Shown one piece after another: positions 61,448-64,000 of a DNA stretch of 64,000 nt. The DNA is taken from positions 61,827-125,826 of the forward strand of contig JAFXVT010000045.1 in NCBI GenBank assembly GCA_017534835.1, read 5' to 3'. A program made the translations under genes and the position numbers. The notes under the pieces were generated by a model. It did not search any database, was not told the origin of the DNA, and saw only the letters and a program-made list of their open reading frames with translations. The DNA comes from Ruminococcus sp. (lineage in GTDB: Bacteria; Bacillota; Clostridia; Oscillospirales; Ruminococcaceae). Numbering within the stretch: the stretch's first letter is position 1; each line of letters opens with the position of its first letter.

Positions 61448-61921
61448 ATGGCAACTTGTGATTGTTGCGGAAAAAGATTTAACGCCGCAAAGGCAGAAGA
61501 GGATTTTGAAGGTGCTTACGGAATGTTTTTATCGGATAGTATGCTCTTTGATAATAAATGCCTTTGCTATGAATGTGCTACAGAAGCAATGGAAAGTCAC
61601 GATTATTATGAAAATTGCGAAAAATGCGGAAGAAGATTTCACGTTTGTGATGATGATGAACAATTTGAAAACGAATGTGGCGATTATGGATTAGTAAATA
61701 CACCGCGAAGCTATATGTCAAATTTGATTATTTGTGCTGACTGTGCATTACAAATTGCCAGTGAAAGATACGAAGAGTATCAGCGAGAACACCCTGAGTA
61801 TTTTGAGGACGACGACAATGGAATAGATGTTTACGAAGCAGCAATGATATGGGCTTCCAGCGGAAAAGACGAAGACAATATGTTCGGCTATTCAAGGGAA
61901 GAACTGGAAGACGCGTTATAA
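61448..61921 (+). CDS. AT-rich zinc-binding hypothetical protein
   Basis: A 157-residue acidic protein with CxxC pairs: CDCCGKRF, CLCYECATEA, CEKCGRRFHVC and IICADCALQ, enough for two zinc sites; the rest is helical and very acidic, ending in a WASSGKDEDNMFGYS-like tail. No family recognised. Base use is much richer in A and T than its neighbours (TTT, AAT, GAA, TTA codons), which points to transfer. AAAGGAGG precedes the ATG. Its promoter holds repeats that may bind the divergent Xre protein. Confidence 0.82.
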   Translation: MATCDCCGKRFNAAKAEEDFEGAYGMFLSDSMLFDNKCLCYECATEAMESHDYYENCEKCGRRFHVCDDDEQFENECGDYGLVNTPRSYMSNLIICADCALQIASERYEEYQREHPEYFEDDDNGIDVYEAAMIWASSGKDEDNMFGYSREELEDAL

Positions 61922-61925
61922 TAAT

Positions 61926-61953
61926 AAAAGAGGACTCAATCGAGTCCTCTTTT
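61926..61953. terminator. Bidirectional terminator
   Basis: A perfect 12-base-pair stem (AAAAGAGGACTC / GAGTCCTCTTTT) with a four-base loop between the zinc-protein gene (plus) and cellobiose phosphorylase (minus). Confidence 0.85.
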
Positions 61954-61973
61954 CGTTATATTCAGTTCAGCTC

Positions 61974-64000
61974 TCAGCCGAGAACTACCTCAACCTCGTG
62001 AACGCCGCCCTCGCAAACGGGAACTATGCAGCCCTCGATAGCCTTGCCGTCGAGAGTCATAGACTTAACGCCCTTGCAAACGTGGTCGGGGTTCTTGATA
62101 GTGATGTTGTATGTAGCACCGCGGAACTTTCTTGTAGCCTTGAAGCCGTCCCACTCGTGAGGAATGGAAGGATCAACGCGGAGACCGTCGAAGTCGGGCT
62201 GTATGCCGAGGATATACTGTGAAATAGCAACCATATTCCAAGCAGCAGTACCTGTCAGCCAGCTGTTCTTGCCCTGACCGAAGTTCTTAGCGTCCTTACC
62301 GCCTATCATCTGACCGTATACATAAGGCTCTGTCTTGTGTATATCAGATGTCTCCTCAGTGAAAGCAGGAGCTATCTTGCTGTAGTATTCAAATGCCTTG
62401 TCACCTCTGCCTGCGTAAGCCTCAGCACAGATGATCCAAGCGTTGTTGTGTGTGAAGATACCTGCGTTCTCCTTGTATCCGCCGGGATATGTGGAGATCT
62501 CGCCGTACTGAATATAGTACTTTGTGAATGCAGGATTGTTGAGAACGAGACCAAACTCGCAGTTGAGGTACTTGTCGATAGAGTTGAGGGTCTTGATGTC
62601 AGCGCCCTGATCCTTACCGATCTCGGACATAACAGCGAAGCCCTGGGGCTCGATGAATATCTTGCCCTCCTCGCACTCCTTGGAGCCCATCTTCTCGCCG
62701 TTTGCGTCATAAGCTCTGATGAACCAGTCGCCGTCGAAAGCGGATTCCATAACGTTCTTCTTCATCTTGTCTATCTCAGCCTGAGCCTTTGCAGCCTCAT
62801 CGTCCTTGCCGAGGTGCTTGAGGATACCTACATAAGCAGGACCTGTGTATGTGAAGAGAGTTGCAACGAATGCAGACTCAGCGACCTTTGAATAGCCGCC
62901 CTCTGCTGCGAACTTGGGGTTGGTGTAGGTCTGGAAGGACTCACCGGGTGTATCGGAGAAGCAGGAGAGGTTGATACAGTCGTTCCAGTCAGCGCGCATT
63001 GCGAGCGGCAGACCGTGAGGACCGAGGTTGTTGACGATGTGGTAGAATGAAACATCGAGGTGTTCGAGCATCTTGTGCTTGCCGTTCGGATCGTCGTCGA
63101 AGGGAACGTCAGCATCGAGGATACCCCAGTCGCCTGTTTCCTTGATGTAAGAAGCAACGGAGAGTATCATCCAGAGCGGATCGTCCGAGAAGTCGCCGCC
63201 GATGTCAGCATTGCCCTTCTTTGTGAGAGGCTGATACTGGTGATAGCAGCCGCCGTCGGAGAGCTGAGTCGAAGCGATGTCGATGAGTCTCTCTCTTGCA
63301 CGCTCGGGGATCTGGTGAACGAAGCCGAGAATATCCTGGTTGGAGTCGCGGAAGCCCATACCTCTGCCGATACCGCTCTCGAAGTAGGAAGCGGAACGTG
63401 AGAGGTTGAATGTTACCATACACTGATACTGGTTCCAGATATTTACCATTCTGTCTACCTTGTCATCAGGAGTGCTGACATTGAGGATAGAAAGGAGGCT
63501 GTTCCAAGTATTTCTGAGCTCTTCAAGACCGGCAGCTACCTTTTCGGGAGTGTTGTACTTCTCGATCATAGCGTAAGCCTTTTCCTTGTTGAGCACCCAT
63601 GTCTCTCTTGTGAGGAGACCCTCGGGCTTCTCGGAAGCGAACTTCTTGTCCTGAGGATTCTCAGCGTAGCCGAGGATATAGATAAGGGTCTTGGACTCGC
63701 CGGGAGCGAGTGTTACCTTCTTGTAGTGCGAAGCGATAGGAGACCAGCCGTCAGCGAAGGAGTTCGAGGGCTTGTCAGCGATAACAGTCTGGGGGTCAGC
63801 CCAGCCGTTGTAGATGCTTCCGAGGAAAGCGTCGCGGTCTGTATCGTAGCCGTCGATAGTGTCGTTTACTGTATAGAAAGCGTAGTGATTACGTCTGTCT
63901 CTGTACTCAGTTACGTGGTAGATAGTGGAGCCTTAGATCTCGACACGGCCAGTAGAGAAGTTTCTATGGAAGTTTGTGCAGTCGTCCTGAGCGTACCAGA
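61974..64000 (-). pseudogene. cbp: Cellobiose phosphorylase (GH94), 5' end outside window, in-frame stop
   Basis: GH94 cellobiose phosphorylase splits cellobiose with phosphate to glucose-1-phosphate and glucose in the cytoplasm. About 675 codons of roughly 810 are visible; the N-terminus lies beyond 64000. Family blocks are clear: [49 protein letters not shown] with the catalytic Asp near the C-terminal domain start, [12 protein letters not shown] and WLTGTAAWN. At 63933-63935 the frame has TAA between VEI and GSTIYH, where homologues have Glu (VEVEGSTIYH); one G-to-T change in GAA would produce it. Downstream the frame is open to the normal end. It may be a true nonsense mutation or a sequencing error. 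Confidence 0.88.

Overview
The window looks like a chromosome segment of a fibre-degrading clostridial Firmicute of the Ruminococcus type (Oscillospiraceae). The evidence is a dockerin-bearing multimodular cellulase/esterase, a cellobiose phosphorylase, Gram-positive ECF and sugar ABC transporters, a perfect CIRCE element before groESL, and spore genes (dipicolinate synthase A/B, a SpoIID-type protein). I do not name a species. There are no rRNA or tRNA genes, insertion sequences or CRISPR arrays that I can see; most of the window is dense housekeeping sequence.

Layout. (1) 1-13.2 kb, all minus strand: a tightly packed run reading ruvC, ruvA, an SseB-like gene, ruvB, a C39-peptidase-like gene, a degenerate phosphoglucosamine-mutase paralogue, an rRNA-methyltransferase-like gene, the ECF module ecfA1-ecfA2-ecfT, a YfhO-type membrane protein, truA and an anchored extracytoplasmic protein cut by the window edge. 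(2) 13.4-20.8 kb, plus: pheA, a short metH, then from its own promoter the GH5-CBM-CE3-dockerin enzyme and a chloramphenicol-acetyltransferase-like gene. (3) 20.9-22.4 kb, minus: rnhA and spoIID. (4) 22.5-34.1 kb, plus: citrate synthase, an FG-GAP-like lipoprotein, a two-component system, yqhQ-like, prmC, a phosphoesterase, recA-recX-rimO-pgsA and a DtxR-like regulator. (5) 34.1-39.9 kb: a zinc-ribbon/DUF2628 membrane protein, a 95-bp tandem repeat, dpaA-dpaB, CIRCE-groES-groEL and an AT-rich orphan. (6) 40-43.1 kb, minus: a NatAB-like exporter, and an Xre regulator with three tiny membrane proteins behind a promoter carrying three matching palindromes. (7) 43.3-55.5 kb, plus: an eight-gene operon with one very large solute-binding protein, two permease pairs, an NHL/TPR membrane protein, a Yip1 protein and a DUF5696 protein, but no ATPase. 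(8) 55.5-59.2 kb: a near-palindromic element, then uvrC and two lipoproteins (minus). (9) 59.4-64 kb: rsmD-coaD and a coiled-coil gene, a divergent regulator/zinc-protein pair, and cellobiose phosphorylase, which carries an in-frame stop.

How the parts fit. The secreted cellulase and esterase make oligosaccharides, the operon at 43-55 kb is a candidate importer or sensor for such sugars, and cellobiose phosphorylase would split cellobiose inside the cell. The best candidates for something undescribed are the eight-gene dual-permease operon with its structured leader, the Xre/small-membrane-protein operon, the mutase paralogue with eroded motifs, the lipoprotein with a nuclease-toxin-like tail, and the 95-bp array. 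Several start codons are UUG, and rnhA appears to start at AUC. All family names come from reading the proteins by eye; no database search was possible.
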